From: Crossiella sp. SN42
Lineage (GTDB): Bacteria; Actinomycetota; Actinomycetes; Mycobacteriales; Pseudonocardiaceae
Length of the DNA stretch: 64,000 nt
Assembly (NCBI RefSeq): GCF_023897065.1
Contig: NZ_JAMHIV010000034.1
Location: 1-64,000, forward strand
Reading direction: 5' to 3'
Below the pieces are notes generated by a model. That model was not told where the DNA came from and made no database searches. It saw only the letters and a program-made list of their open reading frames with translations. Numbering within the stretch: the first letter of the stretch is position 1; every line of letters starts with the position of its first letter. The position numbers and the translations under genes were made by a program. Positions 26,594 through 40,209 of this stretch are shown one piece after another.

Positions 26594-27154
26594 CTAGGGA
26601 TGCCGGTTGTCGCGCATCGGCCGGTAGTCGTGCTCGCCCGCCGCCCGCCACAGGTAGTCCTGGTGCTTCACCGGCGTGGCCCCGAAGTCGTAGGCCCGGT
26701 AGCGGCCCGCGGCGTAGTCCAGCCAGCGCTCGAACAGCCGCACGTGCTTGCCGTCGGCGACCAGGATGTCCCCGGCGCGCAACTGCGGGAGCTGGATCGG
26801 ATGGGCCACGTCGGCCAGGTCCGGGCTGTCGCCGGGCCGCGGGGTGGCGTAGCTGAACTCCAGCCCCCAGGTCATGGACACAAAACCGGAGCAGTCGGTG
26901 CGGTGGAACGGCTGCCGGCACCCACCCAGCGGCCCGCTCCAGTCAACCGCGCGGTACCCGGATCCCGTGTGGTAGCAACGCTCCTGCGAGTACTCCAGGT
27001 TCTGCCGGTACCAACTCTCCGCCCGAGCCAGCACCCGGTCACCAAACCCGCTCGCCCGATCCGCGGCCACCCCCGACCCGTCCCCAGCCACCGACAACCC
27101 GCCGACCAGCACCACCACCGCCGCCGCGAACCGCGTCCCCCTGCTCCGCCCCAT
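26594..27154 (-). CDS. Secreted NlpC/P60-like cell-wall hydrolase
   Basis: 186 residues. Signal peptide 1-31 (FAAAVVVLVGGLSVAGDG). The catalytic Cys lies in HRTDCSGFVSMTW and the His in LRAGDILVADGKHVRLFERW, the order and spacing of NlpC/P60 papain-like peptidoglycan amidases/endopeptidases. Extra cysteines (ERCYHTG, LGGCRQP) may form a disulfide. Start at 27154 chosen so that the signal peptide is N-terminal. Ends of this gene and of the VOC gene upstream are 10 bp apart, so they may be co-transcribed, though functions look unrelated. Confidence 0.82.
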   Translation of the reverse strand: MGRSRGTRFAAAVVVLVGGLSVAGDGSGVAADRASGFGDRVLARAESWYRQNLEYSQERCYHTGSGYRAVDWSGPLGGCRQPFHRTDCSGFVSMTWGLEFSYATPRPGDSPDLADVAHPIQLPQLRAGDILVADGKHVRLFERWLDYAAGRYRAYDFGATPVKHQDYLWRAAGEHDYRPMRDNRHP

Positions 27155-27164
27155 GCCGCCATCC

Positions 27165-27608
27165 TCACACGGCACGCTCCGGCAGCGGCGAACCGGGTTG
27201 CGCCACAGGCGGTTCGGGCGCCACGAGCTCGACCTCGAAGCCGTCCTCGTTCTCCCAGTAGGCGGCGTAGGTCCGCGCCCCACCGGCGTGCGGATGCCGC
27301 TCGGGGAAGAGCAAGGTCCACCCGTGCCGCCCGCTCTCGGCGGTGAGCCGGTCCACGGCGGCGGCGTCCTCGACGTGGAAGGCCAGGTGGTTCAGCCCGG
27401 GACGGCAGCGGTCGTGCCGGTCGGCGGTCAGCGCGGGGGACTGCTCGAGCACCACATAGGCAGGCCCGAGCCGCCAGCTGCGACCACCGTCCCAACGCCG
27501 GAACTCCCGGTACCCCAAGGCTTCCAGTAGCCAGCCGAACGAGTCGACGGCGCGCTGGAGGTCCGGCACCCACAGCTCGACGTGGTGCAGCATCCCGTGT
27601 GTCGTCAT
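27165..27608 (-). CDS. VOC-family (glyoxalase/dioxygenase fold) protein
   Basis: 147 residues, one complete vicinal-oxygen-chelate unit: LHHVELWVPDLQRAVDSFGW at the start, a central GLNHLAFHVEDAAAVDRL and a terminal WENEDGFEVELVAPE with the metal-ligand Glu. His, His and Glu candidates for metal binding are all present. Substrate unknown; such proteins often give resistance to thiol-reactive compounds. It lies next to the recombination scar at 27.6-29.9 kb but itself has normal composition. Confidence 0.87.
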   Translation of the reverse strand: MTTHGMLHHVELWVPDLQRAVDSFGWLLEALGYREFRRWDGGRSWRLGPAYVVLEQSPALTADRHDRCRPGLNHLAFHVEDAAAVDRLTAESGRHGWTLLFPERHPHAGGARTYAAYWENEDGFEVELVAPEPPVAQPGSPLPERAV

Positions 27609-27635
27609 CCGGAGCAGGGTAACGGTGGTCCCGGT

Positions 27636-27960
27636 TCATTCCAGGCGGCGCAGCACGAACTCGTCGCTGCGCCCACCACCGAGCAGCACGTCCAGCCGCC
27701 CGGCTAGCGCGTACGGCCCGCAGTGCGTAGCGGCCAGCGTGGTCGGCGCCTTGTCCGCCCACGGCGTGGACGCGGTCACCACCGCGCTCCGCCAGCCGTC
27801 GGCGGAACGCAGCTCCACCACCCGGTTGGCCGCGGTGTTGTCCACCGCCAGCAACCGGTTCCCCGGCCGCACCAGCAACCCGTCCGGCTTCCCGATCGGC
27901 ACGTCCACGCGCACCAGTTCGAACTTCTCCGGCTCCCACAACGGAATCCGCACCAGCGCC
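27636..27960 (-). pseudogene. 3' fragment of an SMP-30-like beta-propeller gene
   Basis: The minus strand from about 27960 to the TGA at 27636 encodes about 107 residues (ALVRIPLWEPEKFELVRVDV, GKPDGLLVRPGNRLLAVDNT, a C-terminal DEFVLRRLE) that look like the last third of an actinomycete SMP-30/gluconolactonase-like propeller. The frame continues upstream to 28337 only as the antisense of the Hint domain, so the rest of the gene, including its start and signal, is missing. The break at about 27960-27970 coincides with the first residues of the Rhs-type fragment on the other strand. Interpreted as a gene truncated by insertion or deletion. Confidence 0.72.
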
Positions 27961-27969
27961 CCTTTGGCC

Positions 27970-28880
27970 GACAAGGCGTGGAACAACGGCGAGTACGGGC
28001 GCCTGGCCGGCCTGGCGGTGGGCACGTTGGCTGAGCTGGTGCTGGGCTCGAAGGGCGTGGTCACAGCGACCAAGACCGCGACGCACGCCGCGGATGCGGC
28101 CGCGACCACGGCCAAACGGGTTGATTCGCCCTGCAACAGCTTCGTGGCGGGCACGCTGGTGCTGCTGGCGGACGGGACGACCAGGGCCATCGAGGACCTG
28201 GTGAACGGCGACCTTGTCGTGGCCACTGACCCGGAGTCCGGGCGCACCGAGGCCAGGGAAGTCACGGCGACGATCACCAGCGCAGGCCCGAAGAAGCTGG
28301 TCGAGATCACCGTCGACGTCGACGGTCCGCGCGGCAATGCGGTCGGAACGCTGGTGGCGACCAGCGAGCACCCGTTCTGGATTGACGATCAGGGGCGTTG
28401 GCTGGACGCGGAAGAAGTCCGCCCTGGCGATGATGTGCTGACGCCGGAGGGGGAGCGGCTCCCAATCGTCAAGGTGGAGTCTCGGGCGGCGATCCAACGG
28501 GTGCACAACCTGACCGTCGACGGCATCCACACGTACTATGTGCTCGCTGGTGCCACGCCGATCCTCGCGCACAACACCAATGGCTGTCCGGAAATCGACG
28601 AGGTGTCCGAGAACATTGCGAAGCACTCGAATGGTGAAGCTATTCGCCCTGATGGAAATGGGACGCACTACGTTCGAGGTGTCGATCAGAAGGCGCTTCC
28701 CTGCTATGTTGATGGTGTAATCAATGGCAATGTTCCTAATGTTGAAACCAGATTCCTCAGGAACGGGCGAGTCGCCTATTGGGATCCGGACAAGGAGGCG
28801 CTCGTGATCGAGGATGGCATCGGTGGAACTGTCTACACCCCCGAGGTGGAAAGGACTACTTCGATAATGTCCTCAAGTGA
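27970..28880 (+). pseudogene. Orphan Rhs-type toxin tip: Hint domain plus toxin domain, frameshifted
   Basis: No start codon of its own. Residues from 27970 (DKAWNNGEYGRLAGLAVGTL) match the pre-toxin segment of Rhs/polymorphic toxins. A PT-HINT autoprocessing domain spans about 28132-28574: it begins CNSFVAGTLVLLADGTT, has the block-B-like SEHPFWI, and ends in GIHTYYVLAGATPILAHN. The toxin domain follows (ENIAKHSNGEAIRP, VETRFLRNGRVAYWDPDKEA). Near 28840-28846 the frame is lost: the natural ending GGKDYFDNVLK-stop is read one phase over, to the TGA at 28878. A one-base deletion in the C-run or G-run there explains it. GC falls across the domain. Toxin chemistry unknown. Confidence 0.8.
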
Positions 28881-29352
28881 TGGTGGGCAGTTTGAGTCAG
28901 GCTCGCCTGTGTGTGAAATTGTCCTGACCGCTGAGCAATTTCAAGTTGTCCTCCAGGTCACGCTTGAGTTGTCCAACATCCAGGAGTATCGCCTATCGAC
29001 TCTCGGGGTTTCAGGCGATGATTTGCAGCAGATGATCGATACGCTGCGCGAGGTGGAGTCCTGCGTGCCGGAGGCCTCGGAAGTAAGCATTAGGTTGCGC
29101 AGTGACAATTCGGGATCTGCTGCTGCGCCAGAGGTCCTTCGGGTAAACGGTGAGGGTGGAAATTCAAGTCGTGAGGTTCATGCAAATATTCCATCGCGGA
29201 TCGCTGAGCGGTGGTATGGGCTTACTCGACTGGTCGTGACTGCTATGGGGCCCCGCGAATTGTTCCTTCGAACCGGCTACAAACTGGAAGAAATCAGTGA
29301 AGCGGCGAGCCTTCTTAACCTTGGCTGGTCTGGAGGGAAGGAGCTTGGGTGA
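28867..29352 (+). CDS. Probable immunity protein of the Rhs-type toxin
   Basis: 161 residues from the ATG at 28867 (begins MSSSDGGQFESGSPVCEIVL), which overlaps the natural toxin stop by 14 bases, the usual toxin/immunity arrangement. Because of the toxin frameshift this frame is now continuous with the toxin reading frame. The product is acidic, cytosolic, lacks a signal, and shows no recognised domain; a single ARG/TRP-rich helix region (IPSRIAERWYGLTRLVV) is visible. Codon use is markedly A/T-richer than neighbours (many att, gat, tca), a sign of transfer. Function is inferred solely from position. Confidence 0.65.
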   Translation: MSSSDGGQFESGSPVCEIVLTAEQFQVVLQVTLELSNIQEYRLSTLGVSGDDLQQMIDTLREVESCVPEASEVSIRLRSDNSGSAAAPEVLRVNGEGGNSSREVHANIPSRIAERWYGLTRLVVTAMGPRELFLRTGYKLEEISEAASLLNLGWSGGKELG

Positions 29353-29898
29353 GTTCGCGCGATGGAGCTGGAAGGCAAGAAAGCTCGGAACGCTCTCGTG
29401 GACGCATCCAGTGCTCGGAGTCGCCGCCGAAGAGGGTATGATGCGATTTCGCGGAGTCGTATCGGCCACCTAATCCGTAGCCTGGGTCCGTCTCCCGGGC
29501 GAGTCATTCAGCCTTGTTTCTAGGAGAAGCTCACTAAAGTTTTGTGGTCATGCGACGTTTCGATGCTGCGCGGAGCGCTGCAAGCACTGCGAGCAGGGAC
29601 GTGCCAGCAATAGCATGAATCGAGGTCTTCCTGGACCTGTTCAGTCCGAGCTGATTACCTCGGCGATGGAATAACCGACAGATTCATCCTGTATGTGTCT
29701 GACAGGACGTCTCTGCTCAGTGTCGATGTCGAAGAGGTAGCTGGGTTTTCCCGAATCGCGACCACCGTGATAGGTGAGGGGATCGAGCCCACAGGTGCGC
29801 ATCTGCTGGCGCACGGGCCGAAGCCGCTTCCGATACTGAACTGAGCCGCTCCGGGACAGTCCCGCTGGTGGGCCGTGGCGGCGGCCCTCCGGCGAGTC
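29353..29898. other. 546-bp lower-GC gap with a possible gene remnant
   Basis: No complete gene. Composition stays low in GC until about 29750, continuing the foreign patch. A short plus-strand frame ends at 29844 and could start at a GTG at 29695 (reads VSDRTSLLSVDVEEVAGFSR, later TVIGEGIEPTGAHLLAHGPK); it is less than 60 residues, extends upstream without a start, and looks like the 3' stub of a lost gene. The rest shows no open frame of note. Confidence 0.5.
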
Positions 29899-31128
29899 TC
29901 AGGCCGCGTCGTCGCCCGCGGTCTCCCTCGGGTCGCAGCCCTGCTCCAGCAGGGAGGCCACCGGCAGCGTCGCCGCGCCGACCGCGACCGCGTCCGGGCC
30001 GAGCTGGCCCACCTCGATCGTGGTCTGGCCGTAGGGATGGCGTAGCGCGTGAGCGGCGGTGGCCTCGCGGATGGCGGGGAGCAGTGTGGCGCCCAGGGAC
30101 AGGCCTGCCCAGCCGCCCAGGACTATGCGTTCGGGGTTGAACAGGTTGACCAGGTTGGCGATGCCTGCGCCCAGGTAGCCGGCGGTTTCCTCCAGGACCT
30201 TGGCGGCGGTGCGGGAGCGTTCGGCGGCGGTCAGGAGGGCGGCCAGGCTGCTCTGCTCGTCGGTGCCGGGGACGGCTCGGCCGCCGCGGGCCTTTCGGTA
30301 GCGTTCCAGGATGGCTTCCGCGCCGACGTAGGCTTCCAGGCAACCCCTTGCGCCGCAACGGCATTCCTGGCCGTTGTAGACGATGGTGGTGTGGCCCCAC
30401 TCGCCTGCGCTGCTGGTGGAGCCGCGGTAGGTGGCTCCGTCGGTGATGACCGCGGCGCCCACGCCGGAGCCGAGCAGGGCGACGACCGCGTGGCGGGCGC
30501 CTCGGCCGGCGCCGAACCACAGCTCGGCCTGGCCCTGGGTCTTGGCGCCGTTGTCGATGAACAGGGGGAGCTTGACGCCCTTGGCGCGCAACAGGTTTTC
30601 CAGTTCCACGCCGTCCCAGCCGATGGTCTGGGCGTGCACGCGGACGGTGCTGCCCTGCTCCACCGTGCCGGGGACGCCGATGCCCACGCCGAGCACCGTG
30701 CCCGCGTTCACCCCGGAGGTGGCCATCACCTCGCGCAAGGCGGAGGCCACCTGGGTGACCACCGCGGCCGGGCGGGGGCGGGAGCTGGGCAGTGGGTGGT
30801 CCACCGCGGCCAGGCGAGTCATGCCCAGGTCGAACAGCTCGACCTTCACGCCGGTCTCGCCGACGTCGATGCCGACCACGTGGGCGTACTCCGGGTCCAC
30901 CCGGAGCAGCACCCTGGGCCGTCCGCCGTCGGACTCGACCAGGCCCGCCTCGACGATGAGCCGTTCCTCGGCCAGCTCCCCGGTGACGTTGCTGACCGTG
31001 GCGGCGCTGAGGCCGGTCTGCTGGCTGAGCTCCTGGCGGCTGAGCGGGCCGTCGAAGAACAGCTTGGACAGCAGCATGGACCGGTTGCCGCGGCGCAGGT
31101 CCCGCACCGTGGACCGTCGTGCCGTCAT
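29899..31128 (-). CDS. ROK-family transcriptional repressor (NagC/XylR type)
   Basis: 409 residues; ATG at 31128 with gggaggaaacc upstream. N-terminal winged helix (LSRQELSQQTGLSAATVSNV), then a sugar-kinase-like ROK domain with the zinc cluster of the ROK signature (GQECRCGARGCLEAYVG) and the ATPase-fold phosphate motifs (VVGIDVGETGVKVELFD). Divergent from the ABC importer/beta-glucosidase cluster, so it most likely represses it, released by a glucoside or phosphosugar (inference). An A/T-rich dyad at 31233-31247 lies in the shared promoter region. Confidence 0.92.
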   Translation of the reverse strand: MTARRSTVRDLRRGNRSMLLSKLFFDGPLSRQELSQQTGLSAATVSNVTGELAEERLIVEAGLVESDGGRPRVLLRVDPEYAHVVGIDVGETGVKVELFDLGMTRLAAVDHPLPSSRPRPAAVVTQVASALREVMATSGVNAGTVLGVGIGVPGTVEQGSTVRVHAQTIGWDGVELENLLRAKGVKLPLFIDNGAKTQGQAELWFGAGRGARHAVVALLGSGVGAAVITDGATYRGSTSSAGEWGHTTIVYNGQECRCGARGCLEAYVGAEAILERYRKARGGRAVPGTDEQSSLAALLTAAERSRTAAKVLEETAGYLGAGIANLVNLFNPERIVLGGWAGLSLGATLLPAIREATAAHALRHPYGQTTIEVGQLGPDAVAVGAATLPVASLLEQGCDPRETAGDDAA

Positions 31129-31232
31129 GGTGGTTTCCTCCCCCCTTGAAACAAGTATGTGAACAACCTCGGCACCAGTGTGGGCCAAACGGGGATCTTC
31201 CGGGCCCAGCCACGCCGTCCGGCTTACTTCAT

Positions 31233-31247
31233 GGCTTAAATTTAGCC
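31233..31247. promoter_or_regulatory. A/T-rich dyad, candidate ROK operator
   Basis: ggcttaaatttagcc is a near-perfect palindrome around taaattta in an otherwise very GC-rich intergenic region between the ROK gene and the importer. ROK repressors typically bind A/T-rich dyads of this kind. Confidence 0.5.
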
Positions 31248-31317
31248 GGGATACGTTATGTTCTCGTTATTGACGTGGCCGGGTGCGGCCGGTTGACTGC
31301 CTCGCACAAGCTGACCG

Positions 31318-31331
31318 AGAGAGCGCTTCCA
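31318..31331 (+). promoter_or_regulatory. LacI/CebR-like box upstream of the importer
   Basis: agagagcgcttcca fits the LacI-family consensus TGwnAnCGnTnnCA at all but the first fixed position and contains the AGCGCT core seen in actinomycete CebR sites. It lies 49 bp before the binding-protein start, where a repressor would block transcription. Confidence 0.5.
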
Positions 31332-31379
31332 AGGTTCTCCGGCAGGCAGCGAGCCGCCATCGACGTCGAAGGAGGATCC

Positions 31380-33041
<1,662 letters not shown>

Positions 33042-33075
33042 GCGGCGCCTGGGAAGGACAGGAGGACTCACGGGT

Positions 33076-34154
<1,079 letters not shown>

Positions 34155-34158
<4 letters not shown>

Positions 34159-35135
34159 GGCATGTGCTGCAACGCCTGGCGTTCTACCTGTTCACCGCGT
34201 GGGCCGCGGTGACCATCAACTTCTTCATCCCCCGACTGATCCCGGGCGACCCGGTCACCTCGCTGCTGTCCCGGCAGCAGGGCGCGATGAGCGCGGAGAA
34301 CATCCAGTCCCTGTACGTCCTTTTTGGACTCGACGGCGACCAGAGCCTGGTGGCGCAGTACCTGGACTACTGCGCGCAGTTGCTGCGCGGCGACCTCGGC
34401 CTGTCCTTCACCTTCTTCCCGACACCGGTCTCCGACGTGCTGGCGCAGAGCCTGCCGTGGACGGTGGTCCTGGTCGGCGTCACCACCATCGCCAGCTTCC
34501 TGATCGGCACCGGACTGGGCGTGCTGGCCGGGTGGCGGCGCGGGTCCTGGGTGGACCTGGTGCTGCCGGTGACCACCTTCCTGTCCTCGGTGCCCTACTT
34601 CTGGCTCGGGCTGATCGCGATCACCCTCTTCGCCGGGATCGACGGCGCCTTCCCGGCTTCCGGGGGGTTCGAGGCGGGGCTGGTGCCGGGCTGGGACCTG
34701 GACTTCGCCGGCAGCGCGCTCCACCACAGCGTCCTGCCCGCGGTGACGATCATCATCTCCTCGATGAGCGGCTGGATCCTCAGCATGCGCAACATGATGG
34801 TCACCGTGGCCGCCGAGGACTACGTCACCGTGGCGCACGCCAAGGGCCTGTCGGAGAGCCGGGTCGCGCTCAGCTACGCCGCGCGCAACGCGGTGCTGCC
34901 CAACGTCTCCGGCCTCGCGCTCTCCCTCGGCTTCATCGTCGGCGGCACGCTGCTGGTGGAGATCGTCTTCTCCTATCCCGGCGTCGGCTTCCAGCTCTTC
35001 CAGGCCGTCGGCGCCAAGGACTACCCGCTGCTGCAAGGCATCTTCCTGGTGATCACGCTGTCCGTGCTGGTGGCCAACCTGCTCGCCGACCTGGCCTACC
35101 TGGCCCTGGACCCGCGCACCCGCAAGGAGGGCTGA
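34155..35135 (+). CDS. Opp-type ABC permease (OppB-like)
   Basis: 326 residues from GTG overlapping the ATPase stop. Six membrane helices; N-terminal [20 protein letters not shown] and the EAA-loop region [20 protein letters not shown] are typical of DppB/OppB. Works with the OppC-like partner three bases downstream to form the import channel. Confidence 0.94.
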
Positions 35136-35138
35136 GCC

Positions 35139-36139
35139 ATGGCCATGCCCACCACCGACCTGCTGGCCGCCGCGGACCTGCCCCCGGAACAGCCCGCGCC
35201 GATCGCGGGCAGGCGCCGCCGGTTCCGCTTCGCGGCCAACGCCAAGGTGGCCACCGGGCTCGCGCTGGTCGGCTTCTTCGTGCTGCTGGCGGTGATCGGG
35301 CCGTGGATCGCGCCGTATGACCCGTCCCAGCGCAGCTCCGCGTTGCTGGAGCCGCCCTCGGCCGCGCACTGGTTCGGCACCACGCACATCGGGCAGGACA
35401 TCTTCAGCCAGGTGCTGGTCGGCGCGCGCAGCGTGATCCTGGTCGGCTTCCTGGCCGGGGGAGTGGCCGCGGTGCTCGCGGTGCTCATCGGCGTCACCTC
35501 CGGCTACCTCTCCGGCGCGGCGGGGGAGAGCCTTTCGGTGGTGTCCAACGTGTTCCTGGTGCTGCCCGCGCTGCCGCTGGTGATCATCGTGACCGCGACC
35601 CTGCCGGGCAGCGGCGACCTCACCGTGGCGCTGGTCATCGGGTTCACCTCCTGGGCCTGGGGCGCGCGGGTGCTGCGCGCGCAGACGCTGTCGTTGCGGC
35701 GCAGGGACTACGTGGAGGCGGCCAGGGCCACCGGCGAGACCAGCTGGCGGATCATCCTCTTCGAGATCATGCCCAACCTGAGCGCGGTGATCGCCGCCAA
35801 CTTCGTCGGCACGGTGATCTTCGCGGTGATGTCGGAGATCACCCTGGCCTTCATCGGCGTCTCCGGCATCTCCGAGTGGAACTGGGGCACCATCCTGTTC
35901 TGGGCGCAGAGTCAGCAGGCCCTGGCCCAGGGCGCCTGGTGGTGGTTCGTGCCCGCCGGGCTGGCCATCGCGTTGCTGGGCACCGCGCTCTCGTTGCTCA
36001 ACTTCGGCATCGACGAGTTCGTCAGCCCCCGGCTGCGCAGCTCCGGCGGACGGCGGACGCGCACCGCGGACGGTCGCGTGGTGCGGATGCGGGTCGGCTT
36101 CACCCCCGTCCTCGGGGAGTCCACAAAGGACGGTGCGCG

Positions 36140-36143
<4 letters not shown>
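35139..36143 (+). CDS. Opp-type ABC permease (OppC-like)
   Basis: 334 residues. About 40 cytosolic residues, then six membrane helices, with the OppC signature LLEPPSAAHWFGTTHIGQDI after helix 1 and EAA loop YVEAARATGETSWRIILFEI. The C-terminal tail of about 40 residues is basic. The stop overlaps the next ATG (ATGA). Confidence 0.94.
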
Positions 36144-37141
<998 letters not shown>

Positions 37142-37157
37142 GGGAGAAGGAGACAGC

Positions 37158-38570
<1,413 letters not shown>

Positions 38571-38579
38571 CGCATGGCC

Positions 38580-38608
38580 GGTGCGGCAGCCGACCGGGCT
38601 GCCGCACC
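38580..38608 (+). terminator. Hairpin terminator after the beta-glucosidase
   Basis: Perfect 12-bp stem ggtgcggcagcc / ggctgccgcacc with a five-base loop, ten bases beyond the stop. It separates the importer operon from the next gene. Confidence 0.85.
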
Positions 38609-38684
38609 ACGTTCACGGTTCTCCCGAGAATCCCGCCGCCACGGGAAACCGCCTTCCCTCACCGCACACTCGAGAGGAACGGTT

Positions 38685-40169
38685 ATGAGAACTGGTTTGA
38701 AAGCGCTTACCAGAGCGGGACTGCCGGTGGTGGTCGTGGCGGGCGCGCTGGTGCTGCCCGCCGGGCAGGCGGGTGCGGCCCCGGTGCGCCACGAGGCCGA
38801 GACCGCGACCATCTCCCAGGGCGCGGTGGAGGCCAACCACGCCGGCTTCAGCGGCAGCGGCTTCGTCAACAGCGACAACGTGGCGGGCAGCTACGTGCAG
38901 TGGACGGTCAACGCCGCCACCGCAGGCCCGAACGCGGTGCTGTCCTTCCGCTACGCCAACGGCAGCGGGGCGAACCGGCCGCTGGACATCACGGTCAACG
39001 GCACCCTGGTCGCCAACGACCTCGCCTACCCCAGCAACGGCTGGACCAGCTACCAGTCGGTCACGGTGACCGCCGCGCTCAACGCCGGGGCCAACACCAT
39101 CCGCGCCACCGGGGCCACCGCCGCGGGCGGACCCAACCTGGACGCCCTGGACGTGGACACCGCGCCCGCCCCCGGCCGCGGCAACCCGCAGCCACCGGCC
39201 AACGTCAGCACCGGCTGGTCCATCCCGTGGGCGGTGTCCTTCCTGCCGGACGGCCAGTCCGCCCTGATCACCGAACGCGACACCTTCCGGGTGTTCCGGG
39301 CCGGGCTCAACGGCGGCAGGACGCAGGCGGGCACGGTGCCTGACAGCACCACCACCGGCGGCGAGGGCGGTCTGATGGGGGTGGCGGTCTCGCCGACCTG
39401 GAACGGCACCAGCGACCAGGACGTGTTCTTCTTCCACACCTCCCACGACGGCGGCGCGCAGGCCAACCGGATCGTGCGGATGAGCTTCAACGGCAGCACG
39501 CTGAGCAACCGGCAGATCATCGTCGACAACATCCCGGCCAGCCGCTTCCACAACGGCGGCCAGCTCAAGTTCGGCCCGGACGGCTTCCTCTACGCCACCA
39601 CCGGGGACGCGCAGAACACCAGCCTGGCGCAGAACCTGGGCAGCGTCGCGGGCAAGGTCCTGCGCTTCACCCGCACCGGCGCCCCCGCGCCGGGCAACCC
39701 GTTCAACTCGCTGGTCTACAGCTACGGCCACCGCAACGCCCAGGGCCTGGCCTGGGACTCGGCCGGCCGGCTGTGGTCGGCGGAGCTGGGCAACGTCGCC
39801 ACCGACGAGCTGAACCTGATCCTGCCCGGCCGCAACTACGGCTGGCCGCGGTGCGAGGGCAACTGCGACGTCAGCGGGATGGAGAACCCGAAGCGGACCT
39901 GGACCACCGCCGAGGCCTCACCCAGCTCGCTGGCCATCGTCAACGACACCGCCTACCTCGCCGCCCTGCGCGGGCAGCGGCTGTGGCGGGTGGAGCTCAA
40001 CGGCACCGGCGCGGGCGCGACCACCAGCCACTTCACCAGCTTCGGCCGCCTGCGCACGGTGGTGAAGGTGCCCGGTGCGAACGCGATCTGGATCGGCACC
40101 ACCAACGCCGACGGCAACGGCGGCCAGGGCCCGGGCTCCGACCGCGTCCTGCGGAGTGAGATCCGCTGA
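38685..40169 (+). CDS. Secreted CBM-linked sugar dehydrogenase (GSDH/PQQ type)
   Basis: 494 residues with a signal peptide (LPVVVVAGALVLPAGQAGAA). Residues about 35-158 are a CBM6/CBM35-like carbohydrate-binding domain (HEAETATISQGAVEANHAGF, YVQWTVNAATAGPNAVLSFR). The rest is a six-bladed propeller of the glucose/sorbosone dehydrogenase family (STGWSIPWAVSFLPDG, GGEGGLMGVAVSPTW, FHNGGQLKFGPDGFLYATTG, YSYGHRNAQGLAWDSAGRLW, ELNLILPGRNYGWPRCEG). Probably oxidises sugars outside the cell using PQQ. A LacI-type box sits inside its first codons, suggesting co-regulation with the upstream cluster. Confidence 0.9.
   Translation: MRTGLKALTRAGLPVVVVAGALVLPAGQAGAAPVRHEAETATISQGAVEANHAGFSGSGFVNSDNVAGSYVQWTVNAATAGPNAVLSFRYANGSGANRPLDITVNGTLVANDLAYPSNGWTSYQSVTVTAALNAGANTIRATGATAAGGPNLDALDVDTAPAPGRGNPQPPANVSTGWSIPWAVSFLPDGQSALITERDTFRVFRAGLNGGRTQAGTVPDSTTTGGEGGLMGVAVSPTWNGTSDQDVFFFHTSHDGGAQANRIVRMSFNGSTLSNRQIIVDNIPASRFHNGGQLKFGPDGFLYATTGDAQNTSLAQNLGSVAGKVLRFTRTGAPAPGNPFNSLVYSYGHRNAQGLAWDSAGRLWSAELGNVATDELNLILPGRNYGWPRCEGNCDVSGMENPKRTWTTAEASPSSLAIVNDTAYLAALRGQRLWRVELNGTGAGATTSHFTSFGRLRTVVKVPGANAIWIGTTNADGNGGQGPGSDRVLRSEIR
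38698..38711 (+). promoter_or_regulatory. LacI-type box inside the start of the sugar dehydrogenase gene
   Basis: tgaaagcgcttacc matches TGwnAnCGnTnnCA at all but the final position and shares the AGCGCT core with the box at 31318. It lies 13 bp into the coding sequence, where a bound repressor could act as a roadblock. Confidence 0.45.
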
Positions 40170-40175
40170 GGCGAA

Positions 40176-40205
40176 GCTGCCGGGCGGGTCCGCCTGTCCG
40201 GCAGC
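40176..40205. terminator. Bidirectional hairpin between convergent genes
   Basis: gctgccgg (40176-40183) pairs with ccggcagc (40198-40205), midway between the sugar dehydrogenase stop and the histidine kinase stop. Confidence 0.75.
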
Positions 40206-40209
40206 GCCG

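Noticed and set aside
27625-29352. A single 575-residue protein covering the whole scar
   Set aside because: Its first 115 residues are antisense to the SMP-30 fragment and its toxin and immunity parts are joined by a frameshift, so it is not one natural gene.
29695-29844. A short gene after the immunity gene
   Set aside because: The frame extends upstream without a start and is under 60 residues; kept only as a possible remnant.
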